Below are positions 28,564 to 36,572 of a DNA stretch of 64,000 nucleotides, piece by piece. This DNA is from Rhodospirillaceae bacterium (GTDB taxonomy: Bacteria; Pseudomonadota; Alphaproteobacteria; Kiloniellales; DSM-21159), in NCBI GenBank assembly GCA_006969625.1, contig CP030885.1:4556895-4620894 (forward strand), given 5' to 3'. Under the pieces are notes generated by a model. It was not told the origin of the DNA. It did no database searches and saw nothing but the letters and a program-made list of their open reading frames with translations. The first letter of the stretch is position 1. Each line of letters opens with the position of its first letter. The position numbers and the translations under genes are program-made.

Positions 28564-28884
28564 ATGAGCATCGACAACACCAGCGACGCCAGCTTCGACA
28601 CCGACGTGCTGAAGGCCGACGCCCCCGTGGTGGTCGACTTCTGGGCCGAGTGGTGCGGGCCCTGCAAGATGATCGCACCGGCGCTGGAGGAGATCGCCAG
28701 CGAGCTCGAGGGCAAGGCCAAGGTCGCCAAGCTGAACATCGACGACAATCCCTCGACCCCGGCGAAGTACGGCGTGCGCGGCATCCCGACGCTGATGATC
28801 TTCAAGGACGGCCAGGTCGCCGCCACCAAGGTCGGCGCGCTGCCGAAGGGCGCCCTGCAGCAGTGGATCGAGAGCAACATCTGA
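28564..28884 (+). CDS. trxA: Thioredoxin
   Basis: A 106-residue cytoplasmic thioredoxin with the redox site [14 protein letters not shown] (about residues 27-40) and cis-Pro in [12 protein letters not shown] (about 72-83). It reduces protein disulfides, ribonucleotide reductase and peroxiredoxins. The ATG at 28564 is preferred; a start seven codons upstream (28543) would give MVKETPV first. It is 146 bases after addA and ends at a strong terminator. Confidence 0.95.
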   Translation: MSIDNTSDASFDTDVLKADAPVVVDFWAEWCGPCKMIAPALEEIASELEGKAKVAKLNIDDNPSTPAKYGVRGIPTLMIFKDGQVAATKVGALPKGALQQWIESNI

Positions 28885-28910
28885 GCGCGGCGAAGGATCG
28901 CCGAGACCAG

Positions 28911-28937
28911 ACGCCCCGGCTTCGGCCGGGGCGTTTT
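28911..28937 (+). terminator. Rho-independent terminator after trxA
   Basis: A perfect 9-bp GC stem (28912-28920 with 28925-28933), TTCG tetraloop and four T residues. It closes the addB-addA-trxA transcript. The gene beyond is convergent. Confidence 0.85.
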
Positions 28938-28945
28938 CGTTCGGG

Positions 28946-30064
28946 CTATCGGGGCGCCGGTGCGCGCCCCGCCTTGGCGTCCTCGCCGAACAGGAAGGCG
29001 AGCAGGACGTAGCGGCTGCCGCGGGTCACCGGCCGCGCCTCGTGCAGCAGCGAGCAGGAGAAGGCCACCGCGTCGCCCGTGCGCGGCTTGAAGAGGTCGG
29101 GCCCGTACTCGGGGAAGGTCAGCTCGCCGCCCTCGTAGTCCTCGGCGTTGAGGTTCAGGGTGACGGCGAAGCGGCGGTGCGCGCCGGACACGGTGTTGTT
29201 GTCGCGGTGTGGGCGAAAGTAGCCCCCGGTCTCGGCGTCGTAGCGCGCCACCTTGAACTCCTCGAAGGCGGTCACCCGGTAGAAGGTCGCCTTGGCGATT
29301 TCCGGCAGCAGCCGGCGGGCGAAGCGCAGGTTCAGCAGGCGCGCCACCGCCGGGTCCTTGACGTAGTGGTCGCTGCGGTTCTTGACCGCGGCGTCCTCGA
29401 CGTTGCGCCCGCCGCCCTTGACGTCGCGCAGCACGCCCGAGGGCGCATTGTCGCCGGCGTGCAGGGCGATCAGCCGGCGGCACAGCTCCGGCTCCAGCAC
29501 CTCGGGCACGTAGATCGCCGGCGCCAGCGGCCCGTCGAACAGGCGCGGCGCGCGCTGCGGCTGAGCGGCCAGGTAGGCGCGGATCTGCGCCAGCGGCTCG
29601 CGCGCCGCCGGATCGATCAGGCGGATGCGCCGGTTGGCGTCGGCGATCAGCAGCAGGCACTGCGGCGGCGCGAAGGGGTCGCGCTGCGCCTGCCAGGGAT
29701 GCCCGAGGCCGCCGGCCACGCGGCCCTCCGGGTCGGCCAGCAAGGGAAACGGCAGCCCGGCCAGGCTGTGGGCGCGCGCGTTGGCCTCGGGCGCGGCGGC
29801 GGTCAGCACGAAGAGGTGGACGGCCTCGTCGAGCTCCGCCCAGGCCGCGGCGAGGCCGCGCAGCAGCTTGGCGGCGGCGGGCGCGCTCGGGTCGGGCGTC
29901 AGCAGCAGCACCACCGGCTTGCCGAGCGCCTGGGTCGAAAGCACCGAGATGCGCATCGACTGGTCCTGGAGCTGGAAGTCGGGCAGCAGGTCGCCGACCA
30001 GCGGCGGCGGCAGGGGCGCGCCGGGGGTCTGAGGCTGGGCCGGGCGGGGCTGGGAGGTTCGCAT
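28946..30064 (-). CDS. Peroxiredoxin-like domain fused to a prolyl-4-hydroxylase-type 2OG-Fe(II) oxygenase
   Basis: A 372-residue two-domain protein. The N-terminal part (about residues 20-170) has the AhpC/thioredoxin-fold layout: VGDLLPDFQLQDQ, then GKPVVLLLTPDP, PFPLLADPEG and LLIADANRRIR. The peroxidatic Cys expected after PVVLLLTPD is replaced by Ser/Ala. The C-terminal part (about 180-372) is a P4Hc-like double-stranded beta-helix with iron ligands in YFRPHRDNN (H-x-D) and LLHEARPVTRGSRYVL (His plus the Arg that binds 2-oxoglutarate). The oxygenase should be active; the target residue or protein is unknown. Adjacent to trxA but convergent. Confidence 0.82.
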   Translation of the reverse strand: MRTSQPRPAQPQTPGAPLPPPLVGDLLPDFQLQDQSMRISVLSTQALGKPVVLLLTPDPSAPAAAKLLRGLAAAWAELDEAVHLFVLTAAAPEANARAHSLAGLPFPLLADPEGRVAGGLGHPWQAQRDPFAPPQCLLLIADANRRIRLIDPAAREPLAQIRAYLAAQPQRAPRLFDGPLAPAIYVPEVLEPELCRRLIALHAGDNAPSGVLRDVKGGGRNVEDAAVKNRSDHYVKDPAVARLLNLRFARRLLPEIAKATFYRVTAFEEFKVARYDAETGGYFRPHRDNNTVSGAHRRFAVTLNLNAEDYEGGELTFPEYGPDLFKPRTGDAVAFSCSLLHEARPVTRGSRYVLLAFLFGEDAKAGRAPAPR

Positions 30065-30107
30065 CGGAAGGATCGACCGGGGTTCGGGCCGGGGCGCAGG
30101 CCGTGGA

Positions 30108-30533
30108 TCAGGCGGCCATCGCGCGCTTCAAGAAGCGGGCCATGGCCTCCAGCGGCAACGGCTTCTCGACCACGGCGAAGAGCCCGAGATCGGCGCGGTT
30201 GGCGGCGACGACGCACTGCGGATGGCCGCTCATCATCACCAGGCGCGTCCGCGGCACCAGCAGACCGGCCAGCTCGGCCACGTCGAGACCGCTCATGTCC
30301 GGTAGGTCGACCTCGATCAGCGCCACCTCGGGCGGGCGCTGGAGCAGCGCCTGCAGCGCCTCGGCGCCGTCGCGGGCGACCCGGCAGCGGATGTGCAGGC
30401 GCCCCTCGATGTAGGCGCCGAGCCGGCGCCGGACGTCCGCGTCGTCGTCGACCACCAGAACGCTGTCTGCAGGACCCGCGACCGGTCCCCAGACCGAACA
30501 GTCCGCCGGAAACGCCACGCCGCCGGTCCCCAT
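30108..30533 (-). CDS. Stand-alone receiver-domain protein with Glu at the phospho-acceptor site
   Basis: About 141 residues, essentially one CheY-like receiver after a short leader. The acidic pocket VLVVDDDADVRRR, the Ser in MMSGHP and the Lys in VVEKPLP are intact, but the acceptor position reads VALIEVDLPDMSG, where the canonical Asp of LLDxxMP is Glu (codon GAG in the complement near 30318). Glu often mimics the phosphorylated state. There is no output domain, so it would act by protein contact. The start is uncertain: ATG 30533 has no good ribosome site, and an internal GTG just before the DSVLVVDDD strand is possible. Confidence 0.75.
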   Translation of the reverse strand: MGTGGVAFPADCSVWGPVAGPADSVLVVDDDADVRRRLGAYIEGRLHIRCRVARDGAEALQALLQRPPEVALIEVDLPDMSGLDVAELAGLLVPRTRLVMMSGHPQCVVAANRADLGLFAVVEKPLPLEAMARFLKRAMAA

Positions 30534-30592
30534 TCCGATGCCGAAGAAGCGGGCCGGCAGTTTAGCGCAGCCGAGCGGCCGGAGGGAGTCGC

Positions 30593-31471
30593 TTATTCGG
30601 CGGCCGCGTGCGCAGGCCGCTTCAGGTGCGCCTCCAGCGGGTCGTCGAGCCAGGGCAGCTCCTCCGGCCGCCCCAACGGCTCGGTCGCCTCGGTCATCTC
30701 GAAGCGCGGGCTGGCGTCCAGGTAGTTGTGCACGTGCATGACCAGCGAGTCGGCACCGATCAGGACCACGCCGTAGGCCGGCGGCTCGTGGCTGCCGGGC
30801 ACGTCGTCGCGGTGGAAGTTCAGCAGCACCTGGTGGTTCGTTCCCGGCAGAGTGGAAAAGGGGATGCCGTGCCAGGATCCGGCGATCGCCCGATGGACGT
30901 GGCCGAAGAAGATGTGGCGTACCTGCCCGTGCGCCTGCAGCGGGGCCAGCAGCGCCTCGGGATTGTGCAGGCGGATGGCGTCCATGCCCTTGATGCCGAG
31001 GTCGAGCGGCGCGTGGTGCAGGAAGAGATAGACGGGCGTGCCGGCCGCCGCCTCCAGGGTCCGGCGCAGCCAGGCCAGGCGCTCGGCACAGAGCGCGCCG
31101 CCGTCGGTGCCGGGGATCAGGGTGTCCAGGAAGACGAAGCGGCCGGCCGGCGTGTCCTCGGCCCACTGGACGAAGCCGGCCTCGTCGACCGGGCTGTCGG
31201 GGAAGGCCGCCAGGAAAGCGGCGCGGTCGTCGTGGTTGCCCAGGATCAGCCGGTAGGGCACCTGCAGCCCGTCGAGCGTCTGCTTCAGCGCCGCATAGGC
31301 GGCCGGCTCGCCCCAGTGGGTCAGGTCGCCGGTGACCACGACCATCGCCGCATCGGCGTGCCGCCGGTTGATGTCGGCCACTGCCGGCGCCAGGCGGGCA
31401 CGCGGGTCGAGCGCGAAAAGCTTCTTCGGCGGCGCGACGAAATGGGTGTCGGTCAGATGAATCAGCTTCAC
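30593..31471 (-). CDS. Metallophosphoesterase, CpdA-like phosphodiesterase
   Basis: A 292-residue calcineurin-fold phosphoesterase with all metal-binding blocks: HLTDTHF (DxH), VVVTGDLTHWG, LILGNHDD, LFLHHAPLD and FFGHVHRA. Class III cyclic-nucleotide phosphodiesterases share this set, so hydrolysis of cAMP or a related phosphodiester is plausible. The start is GTG at 31471, overlapping the stop of the upstream HAD gene (GTGA), so the two are translationally coupled. The pairing of a diesterase with a monoesterase-like HAD protein suggests sequential phosphate removal from one substrate; that is inference. Confidence 0.87.
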   Translation of the reverse strand: MKLIHLTDTHFVAPPKKLFALDPRARLAPAVADINRRHADAAMVVVTGDLTHWGEPAAYAALKQTLDGLQVPYRLILGNHDDRAAFLAAFPDSPVDEAGFVQWAEDTPAGRFVFLDTLIPGTDGGALCAERLAWLRRTLEAAAGTPVYLFLHHAPLDLGIKGMDAIRLHNPEALLAPLQAHGQVRHIFFGHVHRAIAGSWHGIPFSTLPGTNHQVLLNFHRDDVPGSHEPPAYGVVLIGADSLVMHVHNYLDASPRFEMTEATEPLGRPEELPWLDDPLEAHLKRPAHAAAE

Positions 31472-32268
31472 CAAGGGGCTCCTTCCTCGGCCGGCTGCGC
31501 CGCCGCCGTGGCGGCGGAGGCGAGCGCCAGCAGGGTCTTCAGGTCGGGGGCGGCGGCCTCGGATTGCCGGCCGAGCAGCAGGGCGGGCATGCCGAGCGCG
31601 CGGGCCCCGGCGATGTCGGTCGCGGGATTGTCGCCCAGCATGACGGCCGCGTCCGGGTCGAGGCCGTCGAGCGCGGCCAGGTAGAGCGCCGGCTGCGGCT
31701 TGCCGAAGAGGCGCGGCCGGACCTGCGGCGCCACCGCCTGCACGGCGGCGAGCAGCGCCCCGGTCTCCGGCACGATGCGGCCGCCTGCGCCGGGATGGGT
31801 CGCGTCCGGGTTGGCCGCCCACAGCGCGGCGCCGCCGGCCAGCGCCGCGGCGATCGCCTCCAGGCGGGCGTAGTCGAAGCTCGTGTCGCGGCATAGCGCG
31901 ACGACCTCGGGCCGCGCGTCGTCCGGTACCAGGCCCAGTTCCTGGGCCAGGGCCGGCAACGCGCCGGAGGCCGCCAGCAGCACCCGTGCGCCGGGCCGCT
32001 CGGCGGCCAGCGTGCGCAGCAGCGTCTCGCCGGCCAGCCGGATGCGGGACGGCGGGATCTCCAGGCCGCTGACGGCCAGGGCCGCCGACAGGCTCGCGGC
32101 GGTGTCGCTCGAGTTGTTGGACACGACGAACAGCCGAGCGCCGAGCCGCGCCGCCAGCTCGGCGGCGCCGGGCAGCGGCCGGTTGCCGGCGGCCAGGCAG
32201 CCGTCCAGGTCGGCGAGCACACGCTGCGCGGTGAGCAGCAGGCGGAAAGAGGCAGACGAATCGCTCAT
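31468..32268 (-). CDS. HAD-superfamily phosphatase, subclass IIA (NagD-like)
   Basis: A 266-residue HAD-IIA hydrolase. Motif I VLADLDGCL (nucleophile Asp and general acid Asp), motif II FVVSNNSS, motif III FGKPQPALY and motif IV MLGDNPATDIAGA are intact, with the C2-type cap between motifs II and III typical of NagD and phosphoglycolate/pyridoxal phosphatases. The ATG at 32268 follows AGGGG; the frame is open to 32370. It overlaps the phosphodiesterase start. The gene is divergent from the ParD-like gene, 100 bases away. Confidence 0.86.
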   Translation of the reverse strand: MSDSSASFRLLLTAQRVLADLDGCLAAGNRPLPGAAELAARLGARLFVVSNNSSDTAASLSAALAVSGLEIPPSRIRLAGETLLRTLAAERPGARVLLAASGALPALAQELGLVPDDARPEVVALCRDTSFDYARLEAIAAALAGGAALWAANPDATHPGAGGRIVPETGALLAAVQAVAPQVRPRLFGKPQPALYLAALDGLDPDAAVMLGDNPATDIAGARALGMPALLLGRQSEAAAPDLKTLLALASAATAAAQPAEEGAPW

Positions 32269-32368
32269 TGCGCCCCTACCTGACACCCCCTGTGTGACGG
32301 ATTCAATCGTGCAGCGCATTCCCTTCCGGACGCTTGCCAAGAGCCGAGGAGATGCCAAACTCGCCGAC

Positions 32369-32608
32369 ATGGTGACCTTGACAATCTCCTTGCCCGAGGC
32401 GCTTCGGGCCTTTTTGGACCGACAGGCACGCGACGAAGGCTATGCTTCGTCGGACGAGTACCTCGTCGCGCTCGTTGAGCGCGAGCAAGACCGGCTGCGG
32501 CTGCGCGCGGCGCTGGTCAAGGGTGCGGAGGCGCCCGTCAGCGGTGCGGCCGACGACGGCTATTTCGCGGAGCTTCGCGCTCTGGCTGGCGCCGAAGACC
32601 GAGAGTGA
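32369..32608 (+). CDS. ParD/CopG-type antitoxin
   Basis: A 79-residue ribbon-helix-helix protein: the N-terminal strand VTLTISLPEAL and helix FLDRQARDEGYASSDEYLVALV match ParD antitoxins, and the acidic tail DDGYFAELRALAGAEDRE would wrap the toxin. It overlaps the toxin gene by four bases (GTGA at 32605-32608). Such antitoxins repress their own promoter. The family call is good; cognate pairing is inferred from the overlap. Confidence 0.85.
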   Translation: MVTLTISLPEALRAFLDRQARDEGYASSDEYLVALVEREQDRLRLRAALVKGAEAPVSGAADDGYFAELRALAGAEDRE

Positions 32609-32922
32609 CGGGTCAGCCGCTCGTTCGCCGTGCGGAAGCCGATCGGGACGTCGCCCGGATCGTCCGGCATTACCGCCGTGAAGCGGGCCGTAAGGTCGCG
32701 CTCGCCTTCGTCGACGCTCTAGGCGAGGTGTATGCGCCCATCGCCCGTTATCCGGCCTCCGGCTCGCCGCGCTATGCGGGCGCACTGCAGTTCCCCGACC
32801 TCCGTTTCTGGCCCTTGGCTCGTTTCCCCTACTTGGTCTTCTATGTCGTGCGGCCGGAGCGGAGCGAGATCCTACGCGTCCTGCACGCGCGGCGCGATAT
32901 CCCAGCCCACCTGCAGGGCTAG
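32605..32922 (+). CDS. ParE/RelE-superfamily toxin
   Basis: A 105-residue protein of the RelE/ParE fold, with VRRAEADRDVARIVRHYRRE at the N-terminus, YPASGSPRY in the middle and the terminal strand pair FPYLVFYVVRPE...ILRVLHARRD, which is the family signature. ParE members poison gyrase and RelE members cut mRNA; the sequence does not settle which applies. The GTG start overlaps the antitoxin stop. Downstream lies the convergent methyltransferase gene. Confidence 0.86.
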   Translation: MTGQPLVRRAEADRDVARIVRHYRREAGRKVALAFVDALGEVYAPIARYPASGSPRYAGALQFPDLRFWPLARFPYLVFYVVRPERSEILRVLHARRDIPAHLQG

Positions 32923-32980
32923 GACCTGTTGTGACCGGATCGAACGGCTTCACGGCTCGCCCGGTCACGGAAGGCATGCC

Positions 32981-34138
32981 CTAAACGCATGATTCGGAGC
33001 CGCAGTTGCGCGTCCCACCTGGCGGGCCCTTCTTCTCCAGCACCATAAGCCGGGAGAAGAAGGCGCGCTCGACCGAGAGCGTGCGAAGCCCGGCCTCGGC
33101 GAAGAGGGCCTCCAGGTCGGTGGTGGCATAGGTGCCGTAGTAGGGCTCGTGGAAGGCCACGGGGAAGTAGTCGATCAGCGCGTCGTAGGGCGGATGGTCG
33201 CCCTTCTGGATCGAATCGACGAACAGCAGCCGGCCGCCGGGCTTGAGGATGCGGGCGATCTCGCGCGCCACCTGGGGACGCACCCTGGGCGGCAGCTCGT
33301 GGAACAGGAAGATGCAGCTCGCCACGTCGTAGCTGCCGTCCGGCAGGCCGGTCGCCTCGGCCGCAGCCTGCACGGTCTCGACGCCGCGCCAGCGCCGCAG
33401 GTTGCGCGCCGCCTGGGCCAGGTAGTCGGGGCTGAGGTCGAGGGCGGCGACCGGCAGGCGCGGATAGTTGTCCTTGACGAAGGTCAGGAAGCGCCCGGTA
33501 CCGCTGGCGATGTCGACCATGCGCGTCTCGGCGGCGCGGCGCCCGCGCATGACCTCGGCGAGCGGCACGAGCGCCTGGCGGCGCATGGCGTCGGCGCCGC
33601 CGCTGAACAGCACCTCGACCTGGTGGTCGTAGATCGCCGCCGAATCGGCCGACAGCCAGCCGTCCGACTGGTAGTGGAAGTTCTGCAGGTAGTAGCGGGG
33701 GTAGGCTTGGCGCAGCCGCTCCGCCTCGCCGCGCTTGAGCACCTCGTCGTGGCCGCGCCCGTGACGCCGTCGCTCGACCCGGCGCAAGTCGCGGAAGTAG
33801 CGGCCGGCGCGACGCAGGGCGTCGAAGGGCTCGTCCAGCAGGTCGTGCGGCATGCGGTAGACGCCGGCCGCGACGTTGGCCCAGTCGCGCTGCAGCAGGC
33901 CGCGCAGGTCGGCCAGGATCGGCTGCAACCCCGGCGTCTCCCCCTCGATCGGCTGGCGTGGCGCGACCGGCGTGGTCAGGCGGGCCGAGAGCACGTACTG
34001 GCCGAGGTAGACGCCGACCCGCGCCGCCTGTCCCACCGCATAGGCGGCACGCGCCACCGGCGCCGCGCGCGCGGCCGGCGCGCGATCCCGGGACAGGTGC
34101 CGGGACGGCTGTTCTTCGGTCTCCAGCGCGTCGGTCAT
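32981..34138 (-). CDS. Class I SAM-dependent methyltransferase
   Basis: A 385-residue protein with a C-terminal methyltransferase domain: motif I MVDIASGTGRFL (about residues 205-216), the acidic LDLSPDYL, motif IV SCIFLFHELPP and LKPGGRLLFVDSIQKGD. About 150 N-terminal residues form a helical extension with Arg-rich stretches (RDLRRVERRRHGRGHD) of unknown role. The ATG at 34138 is used; 34150 is an alternative. It follows the SDR gene by only 13 bases, so the two are one operon. The substrate is unknown. Confidence 0.84.
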   Translation of the reverse strand: MTDALETEEQPSRHLSRDRAPAARAAPVARAAYAVGQAARVGVYLGQYVLSARLTTPVAPRQPIEGETPGLQPILADLRGLLQRDWANVAAGVYRMPHDLLDEPFDALRRAGRYFRDLRRVERRRHGRGHDEVLKRGEAERLRQAYPRYYLQNFHYQSDGWLSADSAAIYDHQVEVLFSGGADAMRRQALVPLAEVMRGRRAAETRMVDIASGTGRFLTFVKDNYPRLPVAALDLSPDYLAQAARNLRRWRGVETVQAAAEATGLPDGSYDVASCIFLFHELPPRVRPQVAREIARILKPGGRLLFVDSIQKGDHPPYDALIDYFPVAFHEPYYGTYATTDLEALFAEAGLRTLSVERAFFSRLMVLEKKGPPGGTRNCGSESCV

Positions 34139-34151
34139 GGCGGTTCCCATT

Positions 34152-34949
34152 CTAGCGTCCCTTCACATTGCGTCGCAAAGCGCGGCGGGTCGGGCCGCGC
34201 AGCAGGCCGTCCGGCGCCAGCTTGGCGAGCATCCGGTAGGCCCGGTTGCCGGCGCCGATCGTCACGCTGTCCTGCCGCCCCAGCGCCGCCAGCGCCTGGC
34301 GCGCCACGGTCTCCGGCCGGTCGACGGCGGGGCCGAGCGGCCCGCGCGCGCTGCCCGCCCGCTCGAAGAAGGCGGTCTCGGTCGGGCCAGGGCACACGCT
34401 CAGCACGTCGAGCGGCTCGTGCTCCAGCTCGCTCGCCAGCCCCAGGGCGTAGAAGTGGTCGAAGGCCTTGGTCGCGGCGTAGGTCGAAAGATAGGGCAGC
34501 GGCTGGAAGGCGGCGGTCGAGGCGACCAGGATGACGCCGGCGCGCCGCCGCTCGCTCCGCGCCTGCGCCAGCATGTCGGGCAGCAGTGCGCGGGTCAGCA
34601 CCGTCGGCGCGACCACGTTGACTTCGACCATCGCCCGCTCGACGGCCGGATCGTTGTCCTGCACGCGCCCGAAGGCGCCCAGCCCGGCGTTGTTGATCAG
34701 TAGGTCGGGGGCGAAGTCCTGCCCGGCGGCGACCACGGCCGTGCGCCCCTTGTCGCCGGCCAGGTCGGCCACCAGGGTCTTCACGGCGCGCCCGTCGCGT
34801 GCCAGCTCGCCCGCCAGCCGCTCCAGCGCCTCGGCGTTGCGGCCGGTCAACAGCAGGTCGCAGGCCTCCGGCAGCGTCCGCGCGAAGGCGCTGCCGATGC
34901 CGCTGCTGGCGCCGGTGATCAGGGCGCGGCGATGGGATGTCCGGCTCAT
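34152..34949 (-). CDS. Short-chain dehydrogenase/reductase
   Basis: A 265-residue classical SDR: cofactor loop TGASSGIGSAFA (about residues 12-23), NNAGLGAFG, catalytic Ser in VASTAAF and YxxxK in YAATKAFD (about 152-159). It resembles the DltE/short-chain ketoreductase type with a C-terminal extension (LLRGPTRRALRRNVKGR). ATG 34949 is the start. Co-transcribed with the methyltransferase downstream. Substrate unknown. Confidence 0.88.
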   Translation of the reverse strand: MSRTSHRRALITGASSGIGSAFARTLPEACDLLLTGRNAEALERLAGELARDGRAVKTLVADLAGDKGRTAVVAAGQDFAPDLLINNAGLGAFGRVQDNDPAVERAMVEVNVVAPTVLTRALLPDMLAQARSERRRAGVILVASTAAFQPLPYLSTYAATKAFDHFYALGLASELEHEPLDVLSVCPGPTETAFFERAGSARGPLGPAVDRPETVARQALAALGRQDSVTIGAGNRAYRMLAKLAPDGLLRGPTRRALRRNVKGR

Positions 34950-35010
34950 GCGCTGTAAGTTGCCCCGACCAGGCGTCGGGTCAATCGGGCGCGCCACGGG
35001 AGGAACGGGA

Positions 35011-35499
35011 ATGCAGAGGGTGGAACCGAAGTCCGGCCAGGAATCGGTCTGGGACTATCCGCGGCCGCCGCGCGTCGAGCCGGTGGCCGAGCGCCTGCGC
35101 GTGGTCTTCGCGGGCATCACGATCGCCGACACCACGCGCGGCCTGCGGGTGCTGGAGACCAGCCATCCGCCGACCTACTACATCCCGGCCGCGGACGTGC
35201 GCAGCGACCTGCTGAGCCCGGCACCCGGCCGCTCGCTCTGCGAGTTCAAGGGACAGGCCACCTACTGGACGCTGGAGGCCGGGGGGCACCGCGCCGAGGC
35301 GGCGGCCTGGAGCTACCCCGATCCCTGGCCGGCCTATCGGCAGCTCAAGGATCGCCTCTGCTTCTACGCAAGCCGGGTGGATGCCTGCTTCGTCGGGGAG
35401 GAGCGGGTGCAGGCGCAGGCGGGCGACTTCTACGGCGGCTGGATCACCGGCCGCGTGGTCGGCCCCTTCAAAGGCGCTGCGGGCACGATGGGCTGGTAG
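35011..35499 (+). CDS. DUF427 domain protein
   Basis: A 162-residue protein matching DUF427: YYIPAADVRSDLL, CEFKGQATYW and the C-terminal YPDPWPAYRQLKDRLCFYA are characteristic. The family forms a small beta-rich fold and its biochemical role is not established. The ATG at 35011 follows AGGA nine bases upstream. It is transcribed divergently from the SDR/methyltransferase operon (61 bases between starts), so the promoters share a short region. Confidence 0.85.
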   Translation: MQRVEPKSGQESVWDYPRPPRVEPVAERLRVVFAGITIADTTRGLRVLETSHPPTYYIPAADVRSDLLSPAPGRSLCEFKGQATYWTLEAGGHRAEAAAWSYPDPWPAYRQLKDRLCFYASRVDACFVGEERVQAQAGDFYGGWITGRVVGPFKGAAGTMGW

Positions 35500-35528
35500 G
35501 CGCCTGGGATCGGTCGGTGCCGGGGCGA

Positions 35529-35819
35529 TCAGCCGGCGAGCTGCGGAAACACCCGGCGGGTCGGGCGGATGCTGACGGACTGGAACAGTCCGGCCTCGGC
35601 GTAGGGATCCTGCTCGGCGAAGGCCTCGGCGGCGCGCTGGTCGGGACAGTCGAGGATGATCAGGCTGCCGGCCGGCGTCTGGCCGTCGTCGCCGATCAGC
35701 GGGCCGGCGTAGACGAGCTGGTCCGCGTGCCGCTGCAGAAACGCCAGATGTTGGGGACGATTGCTGGACCGCAGCTCCGCTGCGCCCGGCTTGTCCGTAC
35801 AGACAAGCGCAAACAGCAT
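35529..35819 (-). CDS. YciI family protein
   Basis: A 96-residue ferredoxin-like-fold protein of the YciI/YCII group: FALVCTDKPGAAELR, AFLQRHADQLVYAGPL and AFAEQDPYAEAGLF. YCII domains have a conserved His/Asp pair and include dehydrochlorinase-like enzymes, but most have no known reaction. The ATG at 35819 follows GGAGG at eight bases. It lies downstream of the TIGR02466 gene on the same strand. Confidence 0.86.
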   Translation of the reverse strand: MLFALVCTDKPGAAELRSSNRPQHLAFLQRHADQLVYAGPLIGDDGQTPAGSLIILDCPDQRAAEAFAEQDPYAEAGLFQSVSIRPTRRVFPQLAG

Positions 35820-35927
35820 GACGTTTGCCTCCACCGCCGTCTTTTCGTTGCTGGTCGGCAAAATGCTAGACCAGCCGGCGCGCGGCGGCCAAGCCCCTAT
35901 CCGCCGGCGGCTCGGCACGGCGGCGCT

Positions 35928-36572
35928 TCACACGCTGAGATTGAAGGCGACCGAAATGCGCGTGGCGCTGCCGCGGTAGGGGCGCACGGCGTGGCTGAGC
36001 CAGGAGGGGAAGAGGATCAGCATACCGGCACGCGGGCTCAGCATCTCGCAGGCGCCCATTGCCGTGCCGCCGCTGGTCGCGATCGCCAGGGTGGGGGCGT
36101 ACATGGCTGGGGCGACGCCGCGCGGATCCTGGATCTCGAACTCGCCGCCGAGCGCCGGGTCGGCGCCGATGCCGCCGTCGTCGACGTAGAAGACGCCGGA
36201 CCAGAAGCATCCGGGGTGGGTGTGGAATTCGTTGCCGTGGCCGCTGCGGTTGACGTTGGCCCAGGCGTTGACCTTCCAGTCCACCTGCGCCTTGCGGCCT
36301 CGCCGGTCGCAGGTCAGGTCGTCGGCCAGACGCCTGGCGCCGTCGAGCAGCGCGGTGGCGGCAGGACCGCCCCAGGCGGCGAAGTCGGTGTCCGACTGCC
36401 AGCCGCCGAGGTTGGAGTGCTGGGTACCGGGATGGCCGGCTTCGCGCCCCAGGATCGCTTGCTTCAACTCGGCGCACAGCCGCTCGGCGTTCGGCACCTG
36501 CAGGACGGCGATCGGCGTCGCGAAGAGCTGGCGGATCTGCACCTGCGCTCGAGTCTGGGTCGTCTGGCTCAT
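35928..36572 (-). CDS. TIGR02466-type putative 2OG-Fe(II) oxygenase
   Basis: A 214-residue protein with the family features: [15 protein letters not shown] at the N-terminus, [23 protein letters not shown] (iron ligand His in the HTH segment), then [12 protein letters not shown] with the distal His and [13 protein letters not shown] with the 2-oxoglutarate-binding Arg. It should fold as a double-stranded beta-helix oxygenase. The substrate is unknown. Its ATG overlaps the tsaD stop (ATGA at 36569-36572), so it is coupled to tsaD, which makes a tRNA or translation-linked target conceivable but unproven. Confidence 0.82.
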   Translation of the reverse strand: MSQTTQTRAQVQIRQLFATPIAVLQVPNAERLCAELKQAILGREAGHPGTQHSNLGGWQSDTDFAAWGGPAATALLDGARRLADDLTCDRRGRKAQVDWKVNAWANVNRSGHGNEFHTHPGCFWSGVFYVDDGGIGADPALGGEFEIQDPRGVAPAMYAPTLAIATSGGTAMGACEMLSPRAGMLILFPSWLSHAVRPYRGSATRISVAFNLSV

